Notes: generated by a model not told the origin, from the sequence alone. Shown: positions 7,298 to 17,345, counted from the first letter of the stretch. The stretch is DNA of 64,000 bases from an uncultured Bacteroidia bacterium (GCA_902801205.1 CADCHE010000013.1:53726-117725); one strand, 5' to 3'. Numbers and translations: made by a program.

Positions 7298-8686
7298 ATG
7301 GGAACCGTTTTTTTCTTGTTCGTGGCAGCAGCGGCCCTCGCCGTGATTTCCTGGGTCGCACTGGCCGTCGTCGCGCTGCGGGGGGCGTCGGTCCGCCGGA
7401 AACTGGTCCGCGACCATGAGGCGGCGCAAGAGGACCTGCGGGCACGCCTGCTGACCCTTTCGACGGAGAAGGCCGCCCTGGAAAGCGCCCTGTCCGCCCG
7501 CGACGCCTACGAACAGCGGCTCCGCGAGGAGCAGGAGCGCCTGACGGAGGCGGAGCGCGTCCGCCACGAGAAGGACCTGGAGGGAATGAAGGATGCATTC
7601 AAGGCCCTGTCTGCCGAGAACAGCCGCGCCTTCAAGGAGCAGAGCGCCGCGTCGATCGCCGAGATGCTGCGCCCGGTGCGGGAGAAGTTCGAAGCCTTCG
7701 ACCGGAGTGTCAGCGAGTCGCGCCGCGAGTCCGCGGCCCAGAGCGCCGCGCTCAAGGAGAACATCGAGAACGTGCTGCGCCATTCCCGCTCGGTGGGCGA
7801 CGAAGCACGCAACCTCGCCAACGCCCTGACGGGCTATTCCAAGGTGCAGGGCGACTTCGGCGAGATGCTGCTGACGGACGTGCTCCGCAACGCGGGTCTC
7901 GTGGAAGGTGTCCATTTCGTCACCCAGGGTGCGATCCGTGATGATGCGGGCGTGGAGGTGCGCAGCGAGGAAGGCCGCCGGATGATTCCCGACGTACTGG
8001 TCTTCTATCCCGACGACACGATGGTGGTCGTCGACGCCAAGGTCAGTCTCAAGGCATACCGGGAGTATGTCCTGTGCGAAAACGTGGAGGACCGCCGCCG
8101 CTGGGCGAAGGCGCACGTCGAAAGCGTCCGCGCGCACGTGGACGAACTGAAGGCGAAGGACTATGCGTCCTATGTGCCCGAGGGGCGCCGGAAGGTCGCC
8201 TACAACCTGATGTTCGTCCCGATGGAGGGTGCTTTCCGCCTGATGCTGGAGACGGATCCGCTGCTATGGCAGGTGGCGAAGGATAACAACGTGTTGATCG
8301 TCAGCCAGATGACGCTGGTCATCGTGCTCAATATGATCCAGATGGCCTGGAAACAGGCCGACCAGGAGAAGAACATTGCGCAGGTGTACCGCACGGCGGA
8401 AGAACTGATGGGGCAGCTCAGCGGCTGGCTGTCGAGCCATGCCGCCCTCGGAGACGCCCTGAAAAAGGCGGTGGAGGCGTACGGGGAGTCGACCCGGAAA
8501 CTGAAGGATTCCAACCAGAGCGTGATCCGGAAGATCGAGAAACTCGAACGCCTGGGCCTTTCGCCCAAGCGGTCACGCGGCAAGGTCAGGACCTCGTCCC
8601 GCGGGGATGCCTCCTCGGCTTCCGTCATCCCGCCGCCGCTCCGCCCGGAAGACGGCGCACCGGAACCGGAAGGGGAGGATGCCTAG
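7298..8686 (+). CDS. rmuC: DNA recombination protein RmuC
   Basis: A 462-aa protein. One N-terminal membrane helix (FFLFVAAAALAVISWVALAVV) is followed by a long Glu/Arg-rich coiled coil (~45-150) and the RmuC nuclease-like domain (~150-400). The domain contains VQGDFGEMLLTDVLRNAGLV, PDVLVFYPDDTMVVVDAKVS (the PD-D/ExK-type core) and KVAYNLMFVPMEGAF. RmuC limits DNA inversions at short inverted repeats. The C-terminal tail is low-complexity and basic, then acidic. The stop overlaps the convergent yicC-type gene by four bases. Confidence 0.92.
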   Translation: MGTVFFLFVAAAALAVISWVALAVVALRGASVRRKLVRDHEAAQEDLRARLLTLSTEKAALESALSARDAYEQRLREEQERLTEAERVRHEKDLEGMKDAFKALSAENSRAFKEQSAASIAEMLRPVREKFEAFDRSVSESRRESAAQSAALKENIENVLRHSRSVGDEARNLANALTGYSKVQGDFGEMLLTDVLRNAGLVEGVHFVTQGAIRDDAGVEVRSEEGRRMIPDVLVFYPDDTMVVVDAKVSLKAYREYVLCENVEDRRRWAKAHVESVRAHVDELKAKDYASYVPEGRRKVAYNLMFVPMEGAFRLMLETDPLLWQVAKDNNVLIVSQMTLVIVLNMIQMAWKQADQEKNIAQVYRTAEELMGQLSGWLSSHAALGDALKKAVEAYGESTRKLKDSNQSVIRKIEKLERLGLSPKRSRGKVRTSSRGDASSASVIPPPLRPEDGAPEPEGEDA

Positions 8687-9585
8687 AGAATGTTCATGCA
8701 CTGCTCCCGGACCTTCTCCAGCTCGTCCTTCATGCGGACGACGGTCTTCTGGATCTGGGCGTGATTGGCCTTCGAACCCGTCGTGTTGATCTCGCGGCCC
8801 ATTTCCTGGAGGATGAAGCCCAGTTTCCGTCCCGGGCAGGGATCGGTGTCGATGGTGTCGAGGAAATACCGGCAGTGCTGGCGCAGGCGGACTTTCTCTT
8901 CGTTGATGTCCAGTTTCTCCAGGTAGAAGATCATCTCCTGCTCGAACCGGGACGGGTCGACCTTCTGCTGCAGTTCTTCCAGGTTCCGGGTCAGCCGTTC
9001 GCGGATGGCGTCGATGCGTTCCTGCTCCAGGGCTTCCACCTCGTCTTCGAGGGCGAGGATCGTGCGGATGCGGCCGGTCACGTCGCGGTAGAGCGCTTCG
9101 CCTTCCTTCCTGCGGTATTCGGTGACGGCGGCGAGGGCTTCGTCGAAGGCACGGTCGACGAGCGGCCAGTTCTCTTCCGTGATGATGTCCGGCTTCCGGC
9201 TGTCCACCACGTCGGGCAGGCGCAGGATGGCGGTCAGGAGCTCGTTGTTCATCCGGTCGCCGTCCCGGAGGGAAAAGCCGGTGAAACCGGGCAGTTCATT
9301 GCGGATCTCGGTGAGCTGCCGGTAATAGGACTTGACCAGTCCGGCATCGATGGTCTTGCCTTCCGTGTTTTCGGCGGATTCCCAGGAAACGAAGACATCG
9401 ATGGTCCCGCGGACCAGGGCCGCGGCGATCTTGGCGCGCACCGCCAGTTCCTTGTCCTTTGGGAGCAGCGGTGTCTTGATGGAAGCGTCGGATCCTTTTC
9501 CGTTCAAGGTCTTGATTTCTATGGTGATTTTCCCGGTTTCCAGGAGGGCTTCGGCCTTGCCGTAGCCGGTCATCGATTGGATCAT
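8683..9585 (-). CDS. yicC: YicC-family endoribonuclease
   Basis: A 300-aa protein beginning MIQSMTGYGKAE, the family hallmark (SMTGYG). It also has IEIKTLNGKGSD and, at the C-terminus, a GRKLGFILQEMGREINTTGSK block that carries the conserved Glu residues of the YicC/YloC RNase family. Length and both ends match the family (about 290-300 aa). It is transcribed divergently from glnS and convergently with rmuC. Confidence 0.92.
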   Translation of the reverse strand: MIQSMTGYGKAEALLETGKITIEIKTLNGKGSDASIKTPLLPKDKELAVRAKIAAALVRGTIDVFVSWESAENTEGKTIDAGLVKSYYRQLTEIRNELPGFTGFSLRDGDRMNNELLTAILRLPDVVDSRKPDIITEENWPLVDRAFDEALAAVTEYRRKEGEALYRDVTGRIRTILALEDEVEALEQERIDAIRERLTRNLEELQQKVDPSRFEQEMIFYLEKLDINEEKVRLRQHCRYFLDTIDTDPCPGRKLGFILQEMGREINTTGSKANHAQIQKTVVRMKDELEKVREQCMNIL

Positions 9586-9622
9586 TTCGTATTCGTCGTT
9601 ATGCCCGAAGGCGGTTCTCTTG

Positions 9623-9630
9623 CAAAGTTA
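9623..9630 (-). promoter_or_regulatory. -7 promoter box for the yicC-family gene
   Basis: Minus-strand TAACTTTG matches TAnnTTTG, 37 bases upstream of the ATG at 9585. Confidence 0.5.
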
Positions 9631-9652
9631 GGCGTTTTTCACTGATTTTTTA

Positions 9653-9660
9653 TATTTTTG
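9653..9660 (+). promoter_or_regulatory. -7 promoter box for glnS
   Basis: TATTTTTG matches TAnnTTTG, 28 bases upstream of the chosen glnS ATG at 9689. Confidence 0.5.
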
Positions 9661-9688
9661 TAGATTGTTTCGAATTATTGAACGGAAA

Positions 9689-11365
9689 ATGGAAGAAGCG
9701 AAGACACCAGCGGCCTCCGAGCCCAGGAAACTGAATTTTTTGGAAGAAATCATAGAGAATGACCTCCGGACGGGAAAGGTCGACCATGTCCTGACCCGCT
9801 TTCCTCCGGAGCCCAACGGATATCTGCATCTCGGCCACGCCAAGAGCATCTGCCTGAATTTCGGGCTGGCACAGAAGTACGGCGGGAAGACCAACCTGCG
9901 ATTCGACGACACCAACCCGACGAAGGAGGACGTCGAATACGTCGACTCCATCAAGGAGGATATCCACTGGCTGGGGTTCGAATGGGTCAGCGAGCGCTAT
10001 GCTTCCGACTATTTCGACCAGCTGTACGAATGGGCGGAGGACCTGATCCGGATGGGCAAGGCCTATGTGGACGACCAGACCCAGGAAGAGATCAGCCGCG
10101 GCCGCGGCACCGTGGACAAGCCCGGCACGGAAAGCCCGTACCGGAACCGTTCCGTTGAGGAGAACCTCGCCCTCTTCCGCGAGATGAAGGCCGGCAAGTA
10201 CGGCGACGGCGAGAAGGTGCTCCGCGCCAAGATCGACATGGCCTCGCCGAACATGATGTTCCGCGACCCGATCCTCTACCGGATCAAGCATGCCTCCCAC
10301 CACCGCACCGGTGACAAGTGGTGCATCTACCCGATGTATGACTTCACCCATGGGCAGAGCGACTCCATCGAGCACATCACCCATTCCGTCTGCACCCTGG
10401 AGTTCGACGTCCACCGTCCGCTCTACGACTGGTTCATCGAGACGCTGGGCATCTATCCCAGCCACCAGTACGAGTTCGCCCGCCTGAACCTCACCTATAC
10501 CCTGATGAGCAAGCGCAAGCTGCTCGAACTGGTCCAGAAGGGCTATGTGTCCGGCTGGGACGACCCGCGCATGCCCACCCTCTGCGGGGTGCGCCGCCGC
10601 GGCTATACGCCTGACGCCCTGAAACTCTTCTGCGAGAAGATCGGCGTGTCGAAGCGCGACCAGATGATGGACATCCAGCTGCTGGAATGGTGCGTGCGGC
10701 AGGACCTGAACGCCCGCTCCAACCGGTACATGGTCGTGCAGGACCCGGTCCGCCTGACCCTGACGAACTGGGAAGAAGGCAAGGTGGAGTGGTTCGACTG
10801 TCCGCTGAATCCCGCCGATCCGGAAGGCCCTTCCCGTAAGGTGCCTTTCACCGGCAGCCTGCTGATCGAGCGCGACGACTTCATGGAGGACGCACCGAAG
10901 AAGTTCTTCCGTCTCAAGCCGGGCGGAGAAGTGCGCCTGAAGTACACCTACATCATCCGTTGCGACGAGGTCGTCAAGGATGCGGACGGAAAAGTCGTTG
11001 AACTGCGCTGCACCTACGATCCGTCTACCCGTCCCGGCGCCGGAGAGTGGCGTTCCGTGAAGGGAACCATCCATTGGGTGAGCGCCGCCCACGCGCGCAC
11101 CGTGGAAATCCGCAATTACGACCGTCTTTTCCTCAAGGAGGACATGAATACCATCCCGGAGGACAAGGACTACAAGGACTATCTCAACCCCACGTCCCTC
11201 ACCGTGTCGCAGGCATACGCCGAGCCGGCCCTCCTGGAGGACGCCTCCGGCATCGCCGTGCAGTTCGAGCGGACGGGGTATTATTTCAAGGATCCCGACA
11301 GCACCGAAGCCGTGACCGCGTTCAACAAGACGGTCGCGCTCAAGGATTCGTACCGTCCCGAATAG
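9689..11365 (+). CDS. glnS: Glutamine--tRNA ligase
   Basis: A 558-aa class I aminoacyl-tRNA synthetase that charges tRNA-Gln. The HIGH-type motif is PPEPNGYLHLGHAKS (~residues 36-50), followed by the LRFDDTNPTKE and DWFIETLGI blocks typical of GlnRS. The KMSKS counterpart is LMSKRKL. The C-terminal beta-barrel anticodon-binding domains follow. The ATG at 9689 was preferred over an in-frame TTG at 9665 because it gives a normal-length protein and leaves room for the promoter box. The length is close to the E. coli enzyme. Confidence 0.97.
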   Translation: MEEAKTPAASEPRKLNFLEEIIENDLRTGKVDHVLTRFPPEPNGYLHLGHAKSICLNFGLAQKYGGKTNLRFDDTNPTKEDVEYVDSIKEDIHWLGFEWVSERYASDYFDQLYEWAEDLIRMGKAYVDDQTQEEISRGRGTVDKPGTESPYRNRSVEENLALFREMKAGKYGDGEKVLRAKIDMASPNMMFRDPILYRIKHASHHRTGDKWCIYPMYDFTHGQSDSIEHITHSVCTLEFDVHRPLYDWFIETLGIYPSHQYEFARLNLTYTLMSKRKLLELVQKGYVSGWDDPRMPTLCGVRRRGYTPDALKLFCEKIGVSKRDQMMDIQLLEWCVRQDLNARSNRYMVVQDPVRLTLTNWEEGKVEWFDCPLNPADPEGPSRKVPFTGSLLIERDDFMEDAPKKFFRLKPGGEVRLKYTYIIRCDEVVKDADGKVVELRCTYDPSTRPGAGEWRSVKGTIHWVSAAHARTVEIRNYDRLFLKEDMNTIPEDKDYKDYLNPTSLTVSQAYAEPALLEDASGIAVQFERTGYYFKDPDSTEAVTAFNKTVALKDSYRPE

Positions 11366-11396
11366 GGAAAACGCAACCCCAAAGACAGTTCCGGCC

Positions 11397-12236
11397 ATGT
11401 TCAGGAAGTTGGCGGACCAGGTCCGCAATCGGAAACCCTCGATGCGCATGAAGCTCACGCTGAGCCTCTCGGCCATCGCCGTCGCCCTGCTCACCTCGAG
11501 CGTGATCTCCATCGTGGAGTACAAGCGGATGAGCCACTACGTGTCCGACCTGATTGCGGAAAACATCCGGAACATCAACGTGGCCCGTCAGCTGGAGGAA
11601 GTGGTCAATACCTACAACCTCGGTATCCTGACGGTGATCGGCGATTCGTCTGTAACGAAACTGCCGGAGTTCGACCAGCGGGCCTTCGTGTCGCGCTGCG
11701 ATTCCCTCAGCCGGACGATCCGTTCGGAGAAGATGGTTCCGCTGACCGATTCGGTCGTGTATGCCTATTCGGCCTACATGCTGACCTCCATGGAGTTGAA
11801 CGAGGTGCTCCTGTCGGATTTCATCGATTCCCGTACGTGGTTCTTCGAGCGGCTCCAGCCCCGGTACCAGCGTTTGACGGCGTATATCGGGAAGCTCTCC
11901 GATACGATGTACGGGGAGTTGAAACGCAATTCCGAGACCTTCCAGCGCGGTTTTTACCGGAGCATCATCCCGGGTGCCGTGGCGGTGGGCGTCGGACTGC
12001 TGCTCATCCTCATGCTGCTGTTCTTCCTGCTGGTCTATTATGTGAACCCGATCTACCGGATGCTGGCCGGACTGAAGGACTACCGTGCCTTCAGCAAGCC
12101 GTATTCGTACGATTTCGACGGAGACGACCAGTTGAGCGAACTCAACGCGGGCATCCGGGAACTGGCCGGTGAAAACCGCCAGCTCCGCCAGCGGGTGTCC
12201 GACCTGCGCACGAAGTATCTCTCTGGCGAGAAATGA
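11397..12236 (+). CDS. Membrane sensor-like protein without an output domain
   Basis: A 279-aa protein. Helix 1 (~19-42) is followed by a ~150-residue extracytoplasmic helical region that resembles the four-helix-bundle ligand-binding domains of chemoreceptors and histidine kinases. Helix 2 (~196-218, LLLILMLLFFLLVYYV) leads into a HAMP-like cytoplasmic segment beginning VNPIYRMLAGLKDYRAF and a coiled-coil end. There is no kinase, cyclase or methyl-accepting domain. Its stop overlaps the start of trkH by four bases (ATGA), so the two proteins are probably made together. A role in sensing or tuning potassium uptake is inference. Confidence 0.7.
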   Translation: MFRKLADQVRNRKPSMRMKLTLSLSAIAVALLTSSVISIVEYKRMSHYVSDLIAENIRNINVARQLEEVVNTYNLGILTVIGDSSVTKLPEFDQRAFVSRCDSLSRTIRSEKMVPLTDSVVYAYSAYMLTSMELNEVLLSDFIDSRTWFFERLQPRYQRLTAYIGKLSDTMYGELKRNSETFQRGFYRSIIPGAVAVGVGLLLILMLLFFLLVYYVNPIYRMLAGLKDYRAFSKPYSYDFDGDDQLSELNAGIRELAGENRQLRQRVSDLRTKYLSGEK

Positions 12237-13687
12237 ACGTGAAGGTCATATCGCGGACGGTGGGCTACGCACTGCTGGTCAGTGCGCTGTTCATGTTCCT
12301 GTCCATCCTCGTCTCCGTATCGCGGGGGAACGACAGCGCCCTGACGGCGCTGCTGATCAGTTTCACCATTACCTTCGCGGTCGGCCTCTTCCCGTTCATC
12401 TTCGTCCGGGGCGGCCAGCCGATCTCCCTGCGCGACGGCTACCTGATCATCGTCCTCTCGTGGCTGCTCTCCTTCGTGTTCGGCATGCTGCCCTACGCCC
12501 TGTGGGGCGGTCCGTTCACCCTGGCCAACGCCTGGTTCGAGAGCGTCTCCGGTTTCACGACCACCGGGTCCACCATCCTGGCCGACGTGGAGGTGCTGCC
12601 TGACAGCCTGCTGTTCTGGCGGTCTTCCACACACTTCATCGGCGGCTTGGGGGTCGTTGTGTTCCTCCTGCTGGTCATCCCGAACTCTTCGCAGATGCGC
12701 TTGCGGATGACGCACCTGGAGGTGTCCTCCCTTTCCAAATCGGGGTACAAGACGCGGTTGAACCGCACCGCACTGGTGTTTACGTATGTCTATTTCGGCA
12801 TTTTCGTCGCTTCCTTCCTGTGTTACATCCTCGCCGGGATGCGACCGTTCGATGCGCTCAACCATGCGATGAGCGTGACGGCGACGGGCGGGTTCAGCAC
12901 CCGGAACGCGTCGATCGGCGCCTTCGGGTCGCCGGTCATCTCCATCCTCACGATGGTGTTCATGTTCCTGTCCTCCATCCACTTCGGCATGACGTACATG
13001 GCTTTCGCCACCCGGTCGCTCAAGCCCTTCAAGAACGAAGTGCTCCGGTTCTATCTTGCCATCCTGCTGCTCGGGACCACGGTCGTGACCCTTTCCCTGA
13101 AATTCTCCGACATCGAGCCGGCCTGGGGCGGCGCCCTGCTGTCCGGCTCCTTCCATGTGTTGAGCTACGTTTCCACGACGGGCTTCGGCATCGCGGACAA
13201 CAGCGCCTGGCCGGCCCTTCCTTCGATGATCCTGTTGATCGGCGGCATCTTCTGCGGCATGGCCGGATCGACGACCGGCGGCATCAAGTCCGACCGCGCC
13301 CTGCTCTTCTTCAAGCAGATCGGCTACAACATCAAGAAGGCGCTGCATCCCGCGTCCATCCATGAAATCCGTGTCAACGGCCGCGTCGTCCGCCAGGAGG
13401 ACGTGACCGCCCATATCCTGTATATCGCCTTGTATTTCATGGCGATCGTCATCTCCCTGGCTCTCTGCCTCATCATGAGCGGAGACAACGGCCACGCGTT
13501 CATGGCGACCCTTTCCTCCCTGAGCAACGTCGGTCCGGCGGTCGGCGACCTGGGAACGTTCGGGAACTTCTCCGCGGAACCGGTCGGCGCGAAGATCATC
13601 TACACGCTGGACATGTTCCTGGGGCGTGTCGAAATCTATCCGGTCCTCGCTGTGCTGATGATGCTCTCCGGCCGGACCTCCAAATAG
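12233..13687 (+). CDS. trkH: Trk/Ktr-type potassium uptake protein, TrkH family
   Basis: A 484-aa inner-membrane protein with the fourfold pore architecture of TrkH. The four filter loops are SGFTTTGSTI, TATGGFSTRN, YVSTTGFGIAD and SNVGPAVGDLG, with a glycine at each filter centre. These form the K+ pore, and in characterised systems TrkA gates it. No trkA lies nearby; instead a sensor-like membrane protein is translationally coupled upstream. Length and topology match the family. Confidence 0.93.
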   Translation: MNVKVISRTVGYALLVSALFMFLSILVSVSRGNDSALTALLISFTITFAVGLFPFIFVRGGQPISLRDGYLIIVLSWLLSFVFGMLPYALWGGPFTLANAWFESVSGFTTTGSTILADVEVLPDSLLFWRSSTHFIGGLGVVVFLLLVIPNSSQMRLRMTHLEVSSLSKSGYKTRLNRTALVFTYVYFGIFVASFLCYILAGMRPFDALNHAMSVTATGGFSTRNASIGAFGSPVISILTMVFMFLSSIHFGMTYMAFATRSLKPFKNEVLRFYLAILLLGTTVVTLSLKFSDIEPAWGGALLSGSFHVLSYVSTTGFGIADNSAWPALPSMILLIGGIFCGMAGSTTGGIKSDRALLFFKQIGYNIKKALHPASIHEIRVNGRVVRQEDVTAHILYIALYFMAIVISLALCLIMSGDNGHAFMATLSSLSNVGPAVGDLGTFGNFSAEPVGAKIIYTLDMFLGRVEIYPVLAVLMMLSGRTSK

Positions 13688-13694
13688 GGAAGCC

Positions 13695-15179
13695 ATGGCC
13701 AGCAGCGATTTTTTCTACGGACTTTTCACCCAAGCATTCGGCTACGATGCCACCGACGACCAGGATGCGCTGTTCCGGGCCGTCGCCTCGTTCGTCACAT
13801 CCGACGAGGGGGACATCCTGGTCGTGAACGGGTACGCCGGCACGGGCAAGACCAGCGCCCTGGCCGCCATCGTGGCTGCCTTCGACCCGCTCCGGCCGGC
13901 GCCGGACCCCGAACATCCCGACGAGAAAGAGGAAATCTGCTTCCTGATGGCCCCGACCGGACGGGCGGCGAAAGTCCTTTCGTCCTATGCCGGAAAGCCT
14001 GCCAGGACCATCCACAAGACCATCTACCGCCAGCGCTCCGTGGGCGAGGACGGTTTCGGACAGTTTTCCCTGGCACCCAACCGGATGTCGCACAAGCTGT
14101 TCATTGTCGATGAAGTGTCGCTGATCGGCGTAGATACCGGAGAGGGGACGTCCGCCGCGCATTTCGGCACCGGCGACCTTCTGCGCGACCTTGTCACCTT
14201 CGTCCGCAACGGGCACGACTGCCGGCTGATCCTGGTCGGCGACGCCGCCCAGCTGCCGCCCATCGGCCTGGAAGCTTCCCCGGCCCTCTCGCCGGAGTAC
14301 ATGGAATCTTTCGGGGGCGTCTCCTGGTGTGAATTGCGCGAGGTCGTCCGCCAGCAGCAGGACTCCGGCATCCTGTACAACGCCACGCGCCTGCGGGAAC
14401 GGATCACCTCGGCCGCCGGACCGGACGAAGTCTTCGCACCCGAAGACCTCGGCCTGCGGACGAACGGATTCGACGACATCGTCCGCATTACGGGCGGGGA
14501 ACTGCTGGATTCGCTCAATACGGCCTATTTCTCGACGTATTCCAAGGACGACGCCGTGGTGCTCTGCCGGTCGAACAAGCGCGCCAACCGCTACAACGCC
14601 GGCATCCGGGCCCAGGTCTTTTTCGACGAGGACCGGATCGTCCGCGGAGAGAAACTGATGATTGTCAAGAACTGCTACCAGTTCCTGGAAGGCGTCCCGG
14701 AAATGGACTACATCGCCAATGGGGACATCGCCAAGCTCCAGTCCATCAGGCACTTCGAGGAACGCTACGGTCTGCATTTCGCCGACGCGCGCCTTTCCTT
14801 CCCCGATTACGGCGACGCCGAGGTGACGGCCAAGGTCTGCCTGGACACCCTGGAGTCGGAGTCCGCCTCGCTCTCCTACGAGCAGCAGAACCGCCTCTAT
14901 GCCGGGGTGTCGGCCGACTATGCGGACAGGAAGACCAAGAAGAAAATCTATGAGGCGGTCCGCGAGGACAAGTACTTCAACGCCCTGCAGCTCAAGTATG
15001 CGAATGCCATCACCGGGCACAAGAGCCAGGGCGGCCAGTGGGACTGCGTCTTCATCGACCATCCCTTCTGGCAGGATTTCCTGACGCTCGATGACCTCAA
15101 ATGGCTCTACACGGCCCTCACGCGGGCCGTCGAGAAAGTGTACCTGGTGAATTTCAAAGACGAATATTTCGAAGACTGA
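13695..15179 (+). CDS. RecD-like ATP-dependent DNA helicase
   Basis: A 494-aa superfamily 1 helicase. Walker A is VVNGYAGTGKTSAL (~residues 41-54), Walker B is LFIVDEVSLI, motif III is LILVGDAAQLPPI, and the C-terminal UvrD-type motifs are near AITGHKSQGGQW and WLYTALTRAVEKVYLV. It is the stand-alone RecD/Dda-like type widespread in Bacteroidetes, not part of a RecBCD operon. The start lies seven bases after the trkH stop, so it may belong to the same transcript. Confidence 0.88.
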   Translation: MASSDFFYGLFTQAFGYDATDDQDALFRAVASFVTSDEGDILVVNGYAGTGKTSALAAIVAAFDPLRPAPDPEHPDEKEEICFLMAPTGRAAKVLSSYAGKPARTIHKTIYRQRSVGEDGFGQFSLAPNRMSHKLFIVDEVSLIGVDTGEGTSAAHFGTGDLLRDLVTFVRNGHDCRLILVGDAAQLPPIGLEASPALSPEYMESFGGVSWCELREVVRQQQDSGILYNATRLRERITSAAGPDEVFAPEDLGLRTNGFDDIVRITGGELLDSLNTAYFSTYSKDDAVVLCRSNKRANRYNAGIRAQVFFDEDRIVRGEKLMIVKNCYQFLEGVPEMDYIANGDIAKLQSIRHFEERYGLHFADARLSFPDYGDAEVTAKVCLDTLESESASLSYEQQNRLYAGVSADYADRKTKKKIYEAVREDKYFNALQLKYANAITGHKSQGGQWDCVFIDHPFWQDFLTLDDLKWLYTALTRAVEKVYLVNFKDEYFED

Positions 15180-15187
15180 AACACGAT

Positions 15188-17341
15188 ATGACTGTCAGAA
15201 ATCTTTTCTGCGCCCTCCTGTGCGCCCTCTCCGCTCCTGCGCTCCTTCCCGCGCAGGTGCTTCCTTCCCTCCCGCTTACATGGCGGTGGACGTCCGACCA
15301 CGAAGTCGCCCTGAGCCTCGACGGCACGTTCGCCCACGAAGACGACCGTCTGGTGGATGCCCGCACCGGCAAGGTGACGCCGCTCGCCCCGGGGATGGTG
15401 GCAGCATCTGCCGCGGCGGACGGTTCCGCCTTCCCGGCCGACATGGTGAACGCGACCTGGTCGCCCGATTCCGCCCATGTCGCTTTCACAAAGGGGAACG
15501 ATTTATGGGTCAAGGATATGCAGAGTGGGGAAACGCGCCGCTTGACGCACGACGGAAGCGATACGATCCTCAATGGCTACGCATCGTGGGTCTATTATGA
15601 GGAGATCTTCGGCCGTCCGAGCCGTTACCGCGCCTTCTGGTGGTCGCCGGATTCGCGGAAGGTCGCGTTCTACCGGTTCGACAACGCCGATGTGCCCGTC
15701 TTCCCGATCTATTCACCCTATGCCGAGGACTATGACCGTTCCTGGTTGGGCGTCTACTCGTCGCAGGCGGCCGGGGCCGCCGTTCCGCTGGACGGTGTCT
15801 CGCCGACAGGAGGCTCCGTGCGGATGACCCGCTATCCCAAGTGCGGCGACCCGAATCCGAAGGTGCGGATCGGTATCGCCGACCTGGACCGGGGCGGGGA
15901 AGTGGTCTGGGCCGATTTCAACGAGGAGGAAGACCAGTATTTCGGTACGCCTTTCTGGGGCGCCGACAGCCGCCGTTTCTTCGTCCAGCGCGAACCGCGG
16001 ACGCAGAATACCCTCGACCTGTACGCCGTGTCGCCGGAAGACGGCTCCAAGCAGTGCATCTATCATGAGACGTATCCGACCTGGCTCGACTGGATCGACG
16101 GCATGCTCTTCGGCCGCGACGGCCTGTACATGGTGCGCTCCTTCGAGACCGGCTGGCAGCAGATCTACTATCTCTCCTATGACGGAACTGTCTGCAAACG
16201 GCTGACCGACGGGCAGAACTGGCGTGTCCGCCTGCTGACGGTCAAAGAGGGGAAGAAGACGGCCTCCTATGACGGCACCGCCTCGGAAGTCGTCTTCACG
16301 GCGGAGCGCGATTCCCGCATCCGCTCGTGCCTGTACATGGCCCGCAAGGGAGCGGTGAAGGTCCTGAGCGACCCTGACTGCATGGTTGCCATGGTGAGCG
16401 TCTCGCCGGGCAAGGATTATGCGGTGGGCATGGAGAGCAGCCTTTCGACTCCCTACCGGTTCCGCCTGTTCGATTTCGCCAAGCCTGCGCGCAGCCGCCT
16501 GCTGGCCGACTCGGCCGATCCGGACGATCCGTCCCTGGGCATGTTCCCGGCGCCGCGGGTGGAAACGATCCGTACGGATGACGGGCTGGAACTGCCTGCC
16601 ATCGTCCTCCTGCCGAAGGATTTCGATCCTTCGCGGAAATACCCCGTTCACATGGACATCTACGGCGGTCCGGACACCCCGATGGTCTACGACCGCTGGA
16701 TCCGCCCCGGTTACGAGGAATTCTCCATGAACGGCATCATCGAAGTGATCGCCGACTGCCGGGCGGCCGGACACAACGGCCGGACGGGCCTGGACGCGAT
16801 CTATGGACGGCTCGGCGAGAAGGAAGTGCAGGATTTCGTCGCCTGGGCGGAGCATTTCAAGTCGCTGCCTTACGTGGACGGGGAGAAGATCGGTGTCGAA
16901 GGGTTCTCCTTCGGCGGAACGATGACAGCCCTGCTCGTGCTGGAACATTCCGACGCCTTCCATTACGGGATCGCCGGCGGCGGGGTCTACGACTGGGCCC
17001 TGTACGACACGCATTACACGGAGCGCTTCATGGATACGCCGCAGAACAACCCCGAGGGGTATGCCGCTACGCGCGTGACGGCCCATGTGGCGGCCTATCC
17101 GGTGACGTACGATGCCGACCCGAAGGAGGTTGCCCCTGTGATGCTCAAGCTGACCCATGGCACCGGCGACGACAATGTCCATTACCAGAACACCCTGCTC
17201 CTGGTGAACGAACTCGTCCGGGCCGGGAAGAAGTTCGAACTGATGGTCTATCCCGACGGCCTGCACGGCTACCGGGGCTACCAGGCGGGTCATTTCGACG
17301 CCGCCAACATGGATTTCTGGCTCAAGTACCTCAAGCGCTGA
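15188..17341 (+). CDS. Dipeptidyl peptidase IV-type serine peptidase (S9)
   Basis: A 717-aa exported peptidase with a signal peptide (LFCALLCALSAPALLPAQ). An eight-bladed beta-propeller (~35-480) is followed by an alpha/beta-hydrolase catalytic domain. The nucleophile elbow is GVEGFSFGGTM (catalytic Ser) in place of the more common GWSYGG. The Asp lies in the HGTGDDNVHYQN region and the His in DGLHGY. The propeller also carries the Glu-containing WVYYEEIFGR segment that binds the substrate N-terminus in DPP IV. It removes N-terminal dipeptides, probably in the periplasm. The start is nine bases after the helicase stop. Confidence 0.92.
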   Translation: MTVRNLFCALLCALSAPALLPAQVLPSLPLTWRWTSDHEVALSLDGTFAHEDDRLVDARTGKVTPLAPGMVAASAAADGSAFPADMVNATWSPDSAHVAFTKGNDLWVKDMQSGETRRLTHDGSDTILNGYASWVYYEEIFGRPSRYRAFWWSPDSRKVAFYRFDNADVPVFPIYSPYAEDYDRSWLGVYSSQAAGAAVPLDGVSPTGGSVRMTRYPKCGDPNPKVRIGIADLDRGGEVVWADFNEEEDQYFGTPFWGADSRRFFVQREPRTQNTLDLYAVSPEDGSKQCIYHETYPTWLDWIDGMLFGRDGLYMVRSFETGWQQIYYLSYDGTVCKRLTDGQNWRVRLLTVKEGKKTASYDGTASEVVFTAERDSRIRSCLYMARKGAVKVLSDPDCMVAMVSVSPGKDYAVGMESSLSTPYRFRLFDFAKPARSRLLADSADPDDPSLGMFPAPRVETIRTDDGLELPAIVLLPKDFDPSRKYPVHMDIYGGPDTPMVYDRWIRPGYEEFSMNGIIEVIADCRAAGHNGRTGLDAIYGRLGEKEVQDFVAWAEHFKSLPYVDGEKIGVEGFSFGGTMTALLVLEHSDAFHYGIAGGGVYDWALYDTHYTERFMDTPQNNPEGYAATRVTAHVAAYPVTYDADPKEVAPVMLKLTHGTGDDNVHYQNTLLLVNELVRAGKKFELMVYPDGLHGYRGYQAGHFDAANMDFWLKYLKR

Positions 17342-17345
17342 CCGG

